Part shown: positions 10,801 to 25,800 of the stretch, one piece after another | Numbering within the stretch: the stretch's first letter is position 1 | How the letters are laid out: every line of letters begins with the position of its first letter | Assembly: GCF_002368415.1 (NCBI RefSeq) | Contig: NZ_AP018293.1 | Location: 41,313 to 105,312, forward strand | Length of the DNA: 64,000 nucleotides | Origin: Calothrix sp. NIES-4105 | GTDB taxonomy: Bacteria > Cyanobacteriota > Cyanobacteriia > Cyanobacteriales > Nostocaceae | Direction: 5' to 3' | Program-made: the position numbers and the translations under genes | The notes under the pieces: generated by a model | What the model was told of the DNA's origin: nothing | What the model saw: only the letters and a program-made list of their open reading frames with translations | The model's database searches: none

Positions 10801-13800
10801 TTGAATGGATTATTAATATCTTTATTTGGAACTGACTCGTCAGGATTAATGTTAATAACAGTAATAGACCCTTTGCCAGCTTTGGAACTAGTTGCACGAG
10901 TTACAAACAGTCGCGTACCGTCGCTATTGATAGCTAAGTTACGTATACCAATCTCTTTATCTGTTTTTAGTGGAATGTTTTGGACTTCATTGAATTTTTT
11001 CGAGTTCGGGTCAATGTTGACAATGAAAACTTGTCCTTTGCGTTGGTCTGCAATATATGCATATTTGTTGTTTGGGTGAATAATGATACTTCCAGATTCA
11101 ACACCTTTACCTAATGAAATTGTATTAATTTCACCTTCTTTTTTCGTATCAAAATTCAGCGGTCGCATTCCTCTTAAATCGACCCAGGCAACTTTACCAG
11201 AACCCGCAAGTGGGATATACGCAAGCGAGCCATTGCTGGTTGTAGCAACATACCTGGGTCTATCTCTGACATCTTCACTACCAACTTTAATAGAAGATAA
11301 TAAGAGAGCGCCAACATTTTTATCTGAAATTATTTGTTGGGGGTTAAGAGAATTAATAACTTTGACAGTATCGGTAAATGCATTTGCAGCTACAGATATT
11401 ATTTGACATAACTCTTCAGGAATTGGTATTGGTACTGGGTCAGGTTTGGGTTTGTTTCTATCAGATTTTTTGGGGTCAGATGGATTATTTGTATCTGTAT
11501 CTCCATTAATTGGGTCAGTTTTGGGTTCTGGTATAGTCGTATCAGGGTTGGGGACAAACGTAACTGTCGCCTCCGGACTATATGGGACAGTATCAGGAAG
11601 ACGGAATTTTATTTCCAAATTTGGTTGCAGTATTTCAATCTTTGTTATCTCATAAGTTTTGAGACCGTATTGCACCAACAGATTAATATCTTCAATTGTT
11701 TTTCCAAGATTTTGACCGACTACACGTAAAAACGCTCCTTCCTCATCAAAATCAAACGATACGGTTTGAATGATAGGTGTAGTCGGTGCGATATTTAAAG
11801 GTAATGGTGCGTTGATAGTTACCGTGTTAGCCATTCGTGATGTCAGCTGGTCAAAGTTGAGATTAACATTTACGTTTGTTGTTGTAGGCAATCCAATTTG
11901 AGGAACTGTTATCACCTGAATTGAGGTTTCAGCCTGTTCCCTCAATTTGTTAATTAAGAAGCCAAAAGCAACACCCGCAGCGGCGGCAAATATAAGACCA
12001 GGCAAAGTAGGAATTCTTATTGCCGCTAATGCCCCAAGAGCCGCTGCTGCAGTAGCAGTTAATTCTGCAATCGCTGGTACTATTGCATATCGAAATGCAG
12101 GAACTGCGATAGCATACGTGCCTGATACAAAAGCGCCAGCCATTGGTGGTGACTGAGTACGAATCATGCCATCGTCACCCACTTTACCTGATTCTTCTAC
12201 AAACCAAACTGGCTGATTCACACCATTAGAGTCAGGAAATTCCCCTAGTCGCATGAAGAATACTTCCGTACCAGCTTCTAAGTTTGACCCAGATGGTACT
12301 GGAATTGCAAGTTGTATAGGTAAATTTAGAGGTTTATCCCCTACATTTAATTGAAATGCCCCAGCAAACGAGAAATTATTATCTGGAAACCCAAGTGTTG
12401 TCTGTTGCGTTAGTTCATTTTTACTTATCTGCTTGATGCTAACAGTAGCATTTTCCTTCAATGCCCCAGGCGCCACCATTACCATTGAGCCATCTAATGC
12501 TTGCACCGCACCACCATTGACACCCAAAGTTGCCGAATTCAGATGCGGAATTTCCACCCTCACAGGTAGTACATATTCGCTAGCACCGTAAATTACAGTA
12601 ACATTTGCTACGCCTTCATCTAACGCAGTAATCAACCCATCAGGAGTAACATTTAAGATATTGGAATTGCTGATGAAGTAGCGCGTACCTGAAGTTGCTG
12701 TCTTCAAGTCAGGAGAATCAATTACTTCGTTAATACCTACAAGAATCTGGCGTTTTACCCCTTCTACAAGCGTTACAGCTTGTGGGTACACGTTTAGACC
12801 ATTACTTTCCGCTAGCGCCACATTAAACCCTGTATCATTTGTAGGCACCCCCAACTCACCCACTCGCAGCGCTGTTACTGCACTAATCCCATTCCGCGAT
12901 GCACTAAGCACCGACACACCATCACTTAACGCCGACACCACACCCATATTTGTTACAGATGCCACCGTAGACTTATCGGAAGCAAACTGCAAGTACGAGT
13001 AAGGTAAAATCACATCTTCCTGGTCAGCAAAATCACCAATTACTACCAACTCAGTACTCTCACCCGTATCCAAACGCAACCCACGTTTAACAAAATCAAG
13101 ATTTATTAGCGCTGCATTGCTAACATTAACATCCACCTTAAATGGCGCCGAAGTGCTATATCCATCATCCGCAACCAGCGTAAAGCTAGCGGTGCCAAAA
13201 TAATCATCATTCGGCGTAAACAACACCGACTTACCATCTGCTGTAAAGCTTGCACTACCATTCTCCGCACTAATAATACGGAAGAATACCGCGTCTCCCT
13301 CTGGGTCAGTAGCTAGCTTGTTGAGTGCAACCGTCGCATCTAAATCAACATGGGTTAGTACGTTTGTTGGTGTTACGACAGGCGCCCGATTTGCAGTAAA
13401 CCCATAATTGCTACCAAGAATCTGCACATCGGCAGCATTTAATACACCATCACGGTTAAAGTCGTAGGCTTGATTATAACCAAGACGTATTGCCGCATCA
13501 AGCAGGTTACTATCAACACCATCCACAGCACCATCACGGTTAATATCCCCAGCAACAGTTAGTTGTAAGTTATACCCACTATTAGCAGTAACCTCAACTA
13601 AATTCAATCCAGCTTTATCGATAGCGTACAGTGCATAATTACCATTGCTAGCAACTGGCACCAACCCATTGAGTGCAGGCAATCTTAATACATCATTCCC
13701 CGATGCTTCCACACCCACAAGGACAATACCTGTAGCAGTGGAATTAATCTCACCATCTCTCAAGCTAAATGTGTATCTATCATTACCAACACCACTCGTT

Positions 13801-16800
13801 GATTTACCGTTCCACTGCACTGCACCACCCAAATCACCCTTCACGGTAGAGACTTGTGGTGTGGCGCCATAACTAATTACGCTACCAGGTGTACCAGGAT
13901 TACCGCTTGCCAAAGTTAGCAACTCGTCAGTATACCCATACCGACTAGCATTACCTGTTGAGAGATTGCGCGCGGCAACTAAATTACTACCTTCATACGT
14001 ATAGCTAACCAAGGTACCATCAGGCGCCGTAATTTGCTGTAACCTACCAGCAGTATCCTTAACAAATCGAATCGTCTCACCAGTTGAAGAAGTAATACCA
14101 CTATCGCTATAAACTAACCGAGTACCATTGGTTGCAACTTGTTCAACCACACCTTTATCAGTACTGAGATAGTAAACATTACCACTATTATCAGTGAGTT
14201 TGTACTCATAACCATCGAACTTACCACTGGCAGGATTATAAGCAAAACCAGTCTTCATATCGTAGAAGCTATTACCAGCAGCAGTTAGCTTGGCATCAAC
14301 CGACTCTAACTTATAGCCAGCAGCATCAGATACCCAAGCTGGTGTGTAATATGTAGCACCTGGAATAGTTACTTTCTGTGGAGCAAAGGTAAACCCAATT
14401 CTATTACCATCCGGCGCCGTCAAATACAACCTTGTACCAATACGGAACGGACTGTATACACCTAGATTCTCGCTACCAGTTGGTGTAACATTTGTTTGGA
14501 TATTCGCATCGGTAAATAACTGCCAACCATCACCAAATGTACCAGTTTCATCATTTAATAACGAGTTGTAAGTACGTACTAAGTTGAGATTAATACCACC
14601 AATCGTAGTAGTAAGGTCAGTTTCCTTGCGTATATAAGCATTCTTCGATGTGCTTGATACTTCAATATTTGAAGTAGTAGTGCTGGTGCGTCCACTAATA
14701 TCAGTTGCATTCAACCGCAGTTGATAGAACCCATTTACATACTTACCTGGGTCAAATTGAGACAATACCCCATCAAGAGTTTGAGTACCGCGCGCGATTG
14801 TTGTAAACTCATTGCTATTAAATTCAGCAATCGACAACACCCACTCATCCAGGTTCGTATCAGCAATAACCCCAGTAATACTAGTTGCACTTATTACCTT
14901 ACTGTTATCAAAACCAGCAGCAAACGATACGACAGGTGCAGCATTATCATTGATATCACGTATCTTAACAACCTTACTAGTACTACTGGTTCGACCGTCA
15001 GCATCAACAGCAATTGCTTCTACTACAACTTTACCTGGGGCAGTTGGTGTAAACTCAAACCTACCGAATGTGTCAATTGGTACTACTTGTCCAGCAACTT
15101 TAGCTGTTAGTGAGGTGATTGTCGCTAGTCCAGCAGCTTGTGTTTGTATTATTACTTTTTGTCCAGGTACAGCAGGGAAACTAGGTGTTAAATCTAACGT
15201 TACAGTTGGAGGAACTGATGCCAACGCTACTCTAATTAAAGCATTTTCGGTTGCAGTTAAATCGCCATCAGATACACGGAATGTGACAGTATAATTACCA
15301 ACTTGTCCAGGGTTTGGTTGCCAGTTAAATTGTCCTGTTGCACTATCAAGTGTGGCGCCTTCTGGTAAATTAATAGCACTGTATTTGAGTGTAGAATTAG
15401 CATCAAGGTCACTACCAGCAAGTCTAAATTCCAACTTACTGCCTAATACGACTGCTCTATCAGATATTGTAAGTCTTGGCGCCCGATTTACATTTGCAAT
15501 ACTAACAACAACATCAAGCATTGTAGTTGCACCAGCAGGGTCTTTTGCTTGGAATTTAAGGACATGCTCACCAGCTTGTTCATAGTTAGGTTTCCAAGTA
15601 AAGTCACCAGTGCGGCTATCTAAAATTGCCCCTTGTGGTAGTGTACCAATGGCAGTATATTCAACAGTGGCGCCGTCCGCATCGTCAGCAACCAACTTGA
15701 ATGTTACCCTATCGTTTTCTTGCCCATACTGAACAGCAAGCGGTGTAAATATAGGTACTTGGTTAATGTTATTAACCGTAATGGTGATTGGTCGTGTTGC
15801 AGACTTATTACCATCAGATGCAGTTACAGAAATGTTGTAAGTTCCAGCTTGGGAGTAATCAGGAGTCCAAGTTAATAACCCAGTTTGTCGATTAAAGATT
15901 GCACCAACAGGTAAATTGCGCGCGTCGTAGGTTAATCTATCTCCATCACTGTCTGTAGCTGCTAGTCGCAAACTGAGGGTGCTGTTCTCATTAACAGTTT
16001 GTGGAGCAATTGTTGACAATACAGGTGCAGCATTACTGTTACGAACAACAACATTAAAGGTTTGCGTATCGGTCAGTACATTACCTGGAACACCATTACC
16101 GCTATCTCTGACGGTAATAGTAACAGGTAATATCTTACCAACATCATTCGCAGTTGGTGTCCATTGCAATCTAGCTTGACCATACACACCAGTTGGAGTT
16201 GGAATAATACCTTCGGGCAATCCAGTAATCGAGTAAGTTAGCGCATGTTGGTCACGGTCACTGGTATTGATGATAAAGTCTAAAGTTTCACCAACAACTG
16301 CAACCTTATCACCGATATAACTAATTTGAGGTGCATTATTTGCAGCGATAACATTAACGTTGAATGTTAGCTCATTCTTAAGTGCAGGTGTTCCATCATT
16401 GCGAACTTCGGTTGCAACCAGTTTGAAGGTATAGTTATTACCAAATGCGTTAACACCAGGCGCCACACGTAATGTTAGAGTACCATCACCATTATCTTTA
16501 TAGGTAATATAGTCAGGAATTCCCTCACCTGCATTTCTTTCAAGTCCAAGGGATAACTGTAAATTATCACTTTCAAGGTCAGTAACCTTAAAGGTTATTT
16601 CCTTAACCTCACCCCTATTAACATCGACATTATTAAATGCAGTTCTATTGACAGAGAACGTACCATCTGGATTGAATGTAGTGATGGCTGTGGTTGTATT
16701 ATTACCACCACTTCCTATCGTGACATTATCAAATAACGGCGCCCGATTAGTATTACGAATTGTAATAGGAACAGTAATAGAAGTTGTCTTACTTACTCCC

Positions 16801-19800
16801 GTACCATTACCATCATCAGTGGCAGTAAAGGTGACATCATAAGTACCCGCACTCGTATAACCAGGTGTCCAGGTAAACATTGCAGTGTCAACATCAAAGG
16901 ACGCACCCGTTGGTAAACCAGACACAGTATAAGTAACGGATGGGTCACTACCTTCAAGTATTGTTAACTCACCCTTACTATTACGTTCTTGTGGTACAAA
17001 TCCTGGGTTATCTGGGTCAAGTGCAAACGCACGGAACCTTACACTTTCCCCTTCTTGTGCAACCCAAGATGTTAATCCTTCAAATACAGGTGCAGCATTA
17101 ACATTTAATACAGTTATCTTAGTATTTTGGGTTGTTATCGACTCACCATCGCTAACACTGAAAGGAATTTCAAACTCACCAGCTTGGAAGTATGCAGGTG
17201 TCCATTCAAACACACCTGTTACTGGGTCAAGAGTGGCGCCACCAGGTAGTAAATTAGTAAAGTAGGTAAGTGCTGTACCATCAGCATCAGAAGCTTTTAA
17301 TTGAATGCGTACATAATCACCTTCACGGACAATCTTATCAGCAGGACGGGTTAATGTTGGCGCCTGATTTGTTGGTGCAACAAGGATATTTACAGTTTGT
17401 GTAACTCTCTCAAATCCATCATTAACAACAAACTGAACATTCTCATAAGTACCAGCTTGTTCATAATTTGGTGTCCATGTCAGGATACCAGTTGTTGGGT
17501 CAAATACCGAACCACCAGGAAGATTATCTGCCCAATATGTCAGTTTATCTTTATCAATGTCACTGGCGCCAACTTTAATTTGTAGAGTTTTACCTTCAGC
17601 ACCACGAATTATTGTACCGTTTGTGTTAGTAGTAATTGTTCCACCATTAACCGCAGGAGAAGTAAATACAGGTTTGTTATTTGCCCCTAGAACATTAATA
17701 CTAAATGACTGGGTTGTATAACCACCACGTAAATCATACGTGTAAAGTACAACATTCTCTTTATTGGCAGCACCAGCAACAGGAGTCCAATTAATCAACC
17801 CGTTATTATCAAGAGTCATTCCCGCAGGTGCATCATATAGCAGGTATCCAAGTACGCTACCATCTGGGTCATTCGCTGCAACTTGGTATGTATACTCCTG
17901 CCCGACAGTTGCATTTAATACAGCATTTGAAGTAATGACTGGCGCCATATTTGGATATGGCATTGCGTAGATATCTGGTGTAAATTCAACCCTTAATGCA
18001 TCAGGGTTATTAACAGTAATTGTGCGTACTGTTGTAGATTGACCTGGTTTGAGACGATTATCAGTTAAATTATCCTTCAAATCGAGCAAGTAGGCGCCAC
18101 TTGTAGTTCTTCCAACTGCATCAAGTGGTGTTCCTGTAAATGCTGTACTTGGGTCAAGTAGCAACATTACAGGCAATAATAAATCTTGGTCAGCTTTGCT
18201 TGTAATCGTTACATCGAATGATATAGTATTTGACGCACGCTCACTTCTGGCATTACTAAAGTTGAAATCAACTAAGTTGGAGAAGTTAGAAACAGTTGTA
18301 AATTTCTCACTGTATGCTGTTTCTAAGGAAGCACCAGCGGTACTCTTAATATTTTGTAGTACCTTAAATTCGTAGTTACCAGCATCAAAGCTATTAAATC
18401 CAAGTAATGCTGATTTTCTCGCAGCATCGTATTGTACAGATACTGGATTAATGATATTACTGTTGGCGCCAACTAACTGATAATTATTTGGATTCAGCAC
18501 AGATGCAAGGTCATTACTTGCACCCGCAAACATATCTGATGTGAATGTGACGTTGATGGTGTTTAGCGGTAAAGCGACTATTGCGTCTTTAACGGGATTA
18601 GTTGCAGCAACTTTGGGTGCAACAATTGGACTTAAAACATCTATTTGACCCGAATGGCTAATTAATACTCGACCATCACGAGTTGTTTCTATATTTTCAC
18701 CCCAAGTGGCGCCATTCTTACCAGTTGCCACCTTAACATGTTGCATGGTCAGTAAATCGACCATCAACACATCACCTTTATTTGTGGAAACAAACGCTAA
18801 TCCTTCTAATTGACTACCTTCTTCACCAAATGCCAAAGAATCAACTGGTTCTGAGAAAGATAGCTTTCGCTCTGCGCTACCGTCTGGTTTAAACTTGACA
18901 ACGAGTCCTCTATCCGGCCACGATGTACCCCATAAATCACCCTTGCTATTAAACACTAAACTATCAACACGCAAGTCACTATAATGCTTGAATGTTTCTG
19001 TTACAGGGTCGAATATCTCAATACCATTACCTGAAGAAACATAGATTAATCCTGTTTTTGGATTAATTGCCATTGCTTGGGTAATACTTTCCCCATATTC
19101 CTTGACAATTCTACCAGTTTGTGGATTGAGTTGCAGTAAAGGACCACCACCTGTTGTTGCCCATAACGCACCATTGCGGTCAACTGCCATGTCATAAACA
19201 GGGTGTGGTAATGTTGCAAGTGGTGTTGTAGCAGTTCCACCAATTGAGTTGAAGCGGTATATTGAACCTCGATTGGCGCCACCACTAGCTAGTACTGTAC
19301 CATCTGGAAGTACCACAATTGCCATTGCACCAATCGAAGCATTACTTGTTGGAATATTAGTTGCAAATGCACTCGCAGTAAATGGTCTTAATACAGCATC
19401 AAATTCAGGTTTGTTTGTTGTTGGTAACGTTGCAGGAATATTTTCAGAAGAAGCTTGGATAAATAATTTATTTGTAGAGATTTGTTGTGTCGGCACCTCT
19501 GCTGGTAATATTTGTTGTGTAGAAGGTCCAACAGTTGGAATAGTGCCCAAGTTGACACTAAATCCATCCGATGGTGCAGTTATTCCTAATGGTGGTGTCT
19601 GCTTATTACCTGCATTATCTGTTGCTTGAACAAGGAATTCATATCTTGAAATAGCTCTACCACTAAATATTGCTTCAGTATCCGATATTTGCGACTTCCA
19701 TACTTTAAAATCTCCACCATTTTCTGCAACATATATAGTTACATGCTTCACCCCTGAACCATTGCTTTCATCGGTTGCATTCCACTTAACTTTATAATCA

Positions 19801-22800
19801 GTGCTTCCACTAACTGTTGCAAGTGGACTATTATTTGTCGCACTATTATTACTACCAAGTGGTGTTGCGGTAATTGTTGCAGTTGGTGCTGCACCATCTA
19901 TTTTACTTACGGCACGATTTGTATCGATTGGTGCTGTTGTGTTGAAGATAATTTTGGCAGTGCTAGTTATCTCAGTTCCTGTAGTTCTATTATTTAATGG
20001 TGCAACTGTGTAGCTAGCAAATCCGGCGCCTTTCGCTTCGGCATCATTTGGCAGTAAAATACCAACGTTGGGGTTTTTGATTACATTACCAGTTTCTGGG
20101 TCAATTGCTTCGAGTAACCAAGATGCGGTTCTGGTTGGTAAATCAATTCCTGCACTGACTCTTAATATAAATCCTTTGGTTGCTATAAAGTCAAAGTCAC
20201 CTTGGAACGAACTTCTTCCACCAGGGATATTAACTTGGATATCTCCTAATTTAATTCCACCAAGTTGGAAGCTAAGTTCATCTAAATCATCATCGAGTTG
20301 AGTTACGAGTCGAACAGAGCTAACAGCAGTTGGTGCAGTTGCAGCGTTTTCAAATCTGATTGTGTAAGGAAGGTCGGCGCCAATTGGTATTATATTATCG
20401 TTACCATAACCAATTGGTCCTGTTAGGGAAACAAGGTTACTTGTACTGCTTGGTGTTGTAAATGCACTGCCAAAATTAGGTGCTGGGACTGGTACACCCT
20501 GCGGTAACTCTACTCTTGCTTCTTTGAATGGGACGTATATGTTAAATGCTTGGGAATGAGTTTTACGGGATAATCCTTTATCAAATTGTGTCAGATTAGG
20601 AATATCTGGACTGCCAATCTTGCTTGCATCGTGACCATACCATTTACGAACATTTTCAAAGAAGTTGACGAGATTGCCAGTTGATTTTATTTCTCTACCA
20701 GCAGGACCAACTAATAAACCAGTAGAAAGTGTTGCGATTAAACTAATAATTTGCTGACTTTCTCTAATTGGTGGAGTATCATCTTCTTCTCGCAATAATC
20801 CTGTTTGTTCTAATGCTGCAAGGAATGCGTTTGTCCAAGTGTCAGCATTTGCAGCAAGGTTAATTAATGCCGACGTTGCGGTTCTATCATTAAGTATTGC
20901 TTGTCGTAATTTTAGTGCTTCTCGTGATTGAAGAGCAACAAACTCTGCACGAGTCATTGCGGTTGCAGTTGCGACAATATTAAATTTAAACGCTACATCA
21001 CTAGGATTTATGTCCTCTAATAAATCAGGATTTCGCAGTAGTAGTTCTTTCAATCCTGGGTAGGTTTCAACATTGAAGTTCATTCCCGTAAACCCAGCAT
21101 TGGGTAGGTCTATTACATAACCAGGTGCTAGGATTTGCCCATTTAAGTTGACATCGGATACGATTTGTGCCCAAGGTACATCATCAAGTTTACCATTGGG
21201 GTTAATATCAGGTTCCCCACGTAAGTTTGAAGTGAATTTAACGTAAGGCAATTCTAGAATTGGGTTATCACCAAGTTCAGGAATACCAAAGCTGAAGTGG
21301 ACGTAAGGAGTATCTATATTAGTTAGACTTTGTACCGATACTCTATATGTACCAGTTTCTCCTGGCGCCAGTATATTCGGTCCTCCTAATCCTACCGTAA
21401 CATCAGTTTCAATTGCACGCTCAACTAAATAACGGTAAGGTAAAGTTGCTTCAATTGGGTTTGTGTTAAGAGCAGTAGTCTTGCTAACCTTAACATCATA
21501 TAGTCCATGTGGTGCGTCGGTAAGGTCGAATACTGCTTTAATTGTGGTGCTATCAATTACCTTGATATTAGATGCGAGGAATTCACCAATACCGGGACGA
21601 ACTAATTTGACGGTTGTATTATTATCAAATTGGGCGCCACTTATTGTAGTGGTAACATAACGACTATCACCACCTCTATCTGTTGCAATGTCAGTGACAC
21701 TAAATGGTAATACTTCTGCAAATATAGTTACCGATTCGCCACTTCCTTCAGTACCGCGTACTAATATATAGTATTTACCTGGTCGAGTATTAGAAATAAT
21801 CGCGCTTTGGTCAGAACCAATTGCTCCCTTAGAAACTGAAGTGTATTTGGTGCTGGTTGGTGCTTCTCCAAAACCTACATAAATTTCGTTTCCTGTTCCT
21901 TCACTACCATCAGTCGTGATGCGGATGGTTTGACCGACTTCGGTAATATCTAATTCAAACAACCTTTCTTGCTGTTTGCGTAGAGTTGTAGATTTATTTT
22001 GATTGAGTGAGAGTGTTTCTGCATTGACTTGGAAAGTGTCTGCACTTGCTTTGGAGTTATTGGTTTCTCCACCGTTGACACCTTCATAGATTTCATTGTA
22101 AACGTCGGTGCGAACAATAATGCGATAGTCACCTGGTGTTACACCTGGTAGAAGAATATTATCAGATAAACTTAATTGAAGTGAATAAGCATTGCTGCCA
22201 TCGGTAACATTATTACCCGCAAGTGTTCCCTTAAAGATTTTACGTCCAAGTAAGCGGTCTGTAATATCCCATGTACCATCTTTACTCAGATATACTGCAT
22301 CACTCCATTCTCCAGTAATGCTATTAGCGCTGTTATTTTTAACCCTCCAGTTAATATTATTGAGTTTTTCTCCCACATTACTATTACTTGGAACGGTAAT
22401 AGTATTAGTTAGGGTATCTACTTCTAAGTCTACTGGGTCTGGGCGCCTAATAATTAAAGCGCTGTTACTTGACTTGGTATTGTTACCTTCTAGCGTACCT
22501 TCATATACTACTCCACGGGCGCCATTTAATTGTGGGTCGGTGACAACAAAGACGTAATATGAACCATCGAGGTCAAAAGGTAAATCAAAGGTTCGTTTAT
22601 TGGTATAGCTTGAATTTCCATTTAACCCACCTGTATGGGATATAAAACCAAGATAACGGTCAGCAACTAAATCAAGTTTTTGGTCGCGCGATAAATATAT
22701 TAAATCATTCCAAGTACCTTGACGTAGTGGTGTTGCTCCATTACTAACGTTGGTGACGGTGTATTCAACCTCAAGTTTTTGTCCTGCAATACCAGTTTCT

Positions 22801-25800
22801 TGGGTTGTAAGTGCAGTAACTTGTAAATCAGGTGATATAGTCGAGTCGATAATTAAATCAACAAAATCTTGGTTATTATCTTCTTTATCGAATTCAGGAA
22901 CGCGCGCCTTATCCCGACTTAGATACCATTCAAACTGAAGATTGTTATCTGCATACGGTGCATATATATAGTTAGAGTCGGTGAATACTATAACTTTGTA
23001 ATTACCTGATATATTATCTGGCAGGACAAATTGTTGTCTTTGTGTGTAGGATTCACCTTTCTTCAAGCCAGTGGTACGTTTATATTCACCAAGGAAAATA
23101 TCTTTACCATCTAAGCTATTATCTCCCAATGAGAGATAAACGCGGTCAAACCATTCTCTTTCACGGGTGTCACGGTCTCCAATATTAGAAACTTGCCAAG
23201 TGACGTTGATTGTTTCTCCAGATTTTGGATTAATACCAGGTTGAGGTGGTTCAACTGTAAGACCGCTAATATCTAAATCAGCTTCACGGAATATTACTGG
23301 AATTGTAGCTTTATTGTAGTTGTTCGAGGTATCTTCGTAAGCGCGCGTGGTATAGTGGACACCCGTCCAATAGTTGTCACCACCACCAGTTGGTACACCA
23401 CCACTATAGTAATTTTCTGCAATGCTTCGGTTAGTAAAGACGTGGATGTAGTAATTGTCTTTAATTCCTGCGGGTAATGTTACAGTTTGCCTTTGGGTGT
23501 AGGATTGACCAGTAGCTAAACCACCCAAAGGTATGTTTTGTGCAAATAATCCTAACCTTGTTGCACTGTTATCAAAGGTACTTTCCTTGGAAATCCATAC
23601 TTCATCGTACCAGTATCTAGTACCCGACCAAACAGCGGCGCCATCATTTGTAACTCTCCATTCTATAGTAGTGGGGTCGCCAGAATAATTTGGGGTGAAT
23701 GTTCTGACATCGGTAATAACAAAATTAGCGGGTGCGGTAGTTACATTCGTTGCTGCAGTTAAAGTATTGTTATTGCTGTAAGAACCTTCCCAGATATTAA
23801 CAACTGGATTAGCGTTAGTTTGAACGATGACATATCTACCACTAACACCTGGGGAAAGTACTGTTTCTAATTCTCCTGTATAGCTTCCTCCAAATGCTTG
23901 TAGTTGTGTACTGCGTGCAACACTTCCTAAACTCCATATAGCTCTTGATGCTTCTAAAGTTGGTGCATCGGTGATGTAAACATTATCGTACCAAGTACCC
24001 GAATTTATCGCTACATTACCTTTATTTTCAACGGACCAAGTTACTTTAAATGGTTGAGAGGTTGTTGCAATTAAAGTTGGATTTACCGACGTTACTTGTA
24101 AATCTGGTGCGGAAGGTAACAATACTTCGATGCGATTACTACTTGAATAGTTGTTACTGTCAAGTTCGTTAGGGTCATTTGGATTAGTGTTAATATCTAG
24201 TGTGTCTTCGTAAACATCATCTAATGCATCCGTCCAAACAGTAACATACCACTGTCCAGCATCCATTATAGTTGGTAGGGTAACTTCTACTTCTTTCTCA
24301 TAGAATTTTGTACCGTTATAGTCGTTTACAGTTTGTAGTGTTCCGGTATGGGTAAAACTAGCAAGTTGAATGTCTCGTGAACCACCAACACTTACTGGGG
24401 AAGGACGAGTTAAACCGCGCGTTAACCAAACCGAGTCAGTCCATGTGTTGCGTGTAGTTTCTCCAATTCCTTCATTACTAACTTTATATTTAACCTTAAT
24501 TGTGGAACCAGCAAATGCTTGTAATGGTGCAACAACGTTAGAAGTTACTAAGTCAGCAGGTGGAAGTGATGTAATTGAGATTTCTGAAACTTTAATATTA
24601 TTGTTGTCTTGAGGATATTCGTTAATGGTGTTACGAGCATCTGTTTGGACAATAATATATGCTTTTTCCCTGAAATCTTTGGGGATTTCAAAGTTGGTTA
24701 CGTTATGGCTATATTTTGCTTGTCCAATTAACGCGCTATCGTTATTGAAGCTACCAATTAGAATATCACTGCCATCAATTGTACCATCTAACGATAGGTA
24801 AACATTATCAGTCCATCTACCCGATGCTTCAACTGGTGAGAAGTTGATGATTTCAAAATCTACCGACGCTGTTCCACCAGCAGTAATTGCAGTTGTTGGA
24901 ACATTTAATGCATTGACACGTAAATCAGGACGAGTGGGGAGACTAACTGTAATATTAGAAGTTGATTTAAGCGTGTTATTATTTAGCGCACTTGCTTCTT
25001 CGTAAACACCACGATTGCCATAATTAGCAATATTAGTTTCGACAACTATTTCATATGTTCCTTCGAGACGGTCTGCCAAGGTAAATTGTTCGGTACGAGT
25101 GTAGAATTTACCAGCAGTTAGTCCATTATCTTGCTCAAAGGTACCAAGAGTAACTATTCCCCCTGTAGTAATGTTCCGTAAGTAAACATAATCAGTCCAC
25201 TTACCACCTGCATCCCCAGTACCAGGTTCCGAAGAGTTAAATACTTGCCAAGTTACATCAATCTTACTACCAGCCAGCGCGCTTGGTACGGTGCTAACAC
25301 GACTGACATACAAATCAGGTGTACTACCCTGAGAGATAGTAATAGGCAAAGAAACTTTAGTATTGTTGTCAGTGTAGATAAATTCGTAGGGATTATTGCT
25401 ACTACCTGTGGTGACAACAAAGAAATAAGTACCCGGTTCTAAGTCATATGGGATAAATACATCACGACTGCGGGTGTATGTGTTTTTATTTGTTTGGTTG
25501 GAAAGGGCGCCTGTACGTTCAAAATAGTAAGGAGAACGAATAAGTTGAAGCGTACCATTTGAGTTAAGCTTTGCTAGCTGTACCTTATCATTCCAAGAAG
25601 CACTGTCAGTAGCAGCAATTCCGTTATTTGCAACTTCCCAATTTATCTTGAAGAGTCTACCTGTTAAAGCTGTTGTAACGTTATCTTCAAAACCAACTTT
25701 GGTGACAGTTAAATCAGCATAAGGTTTGCGCGCGACATATAAGTCATTGGGTGATAAAGCGGTGTTGTTAGCTTCAAGTCCATTTTCAAATACCGAGTAG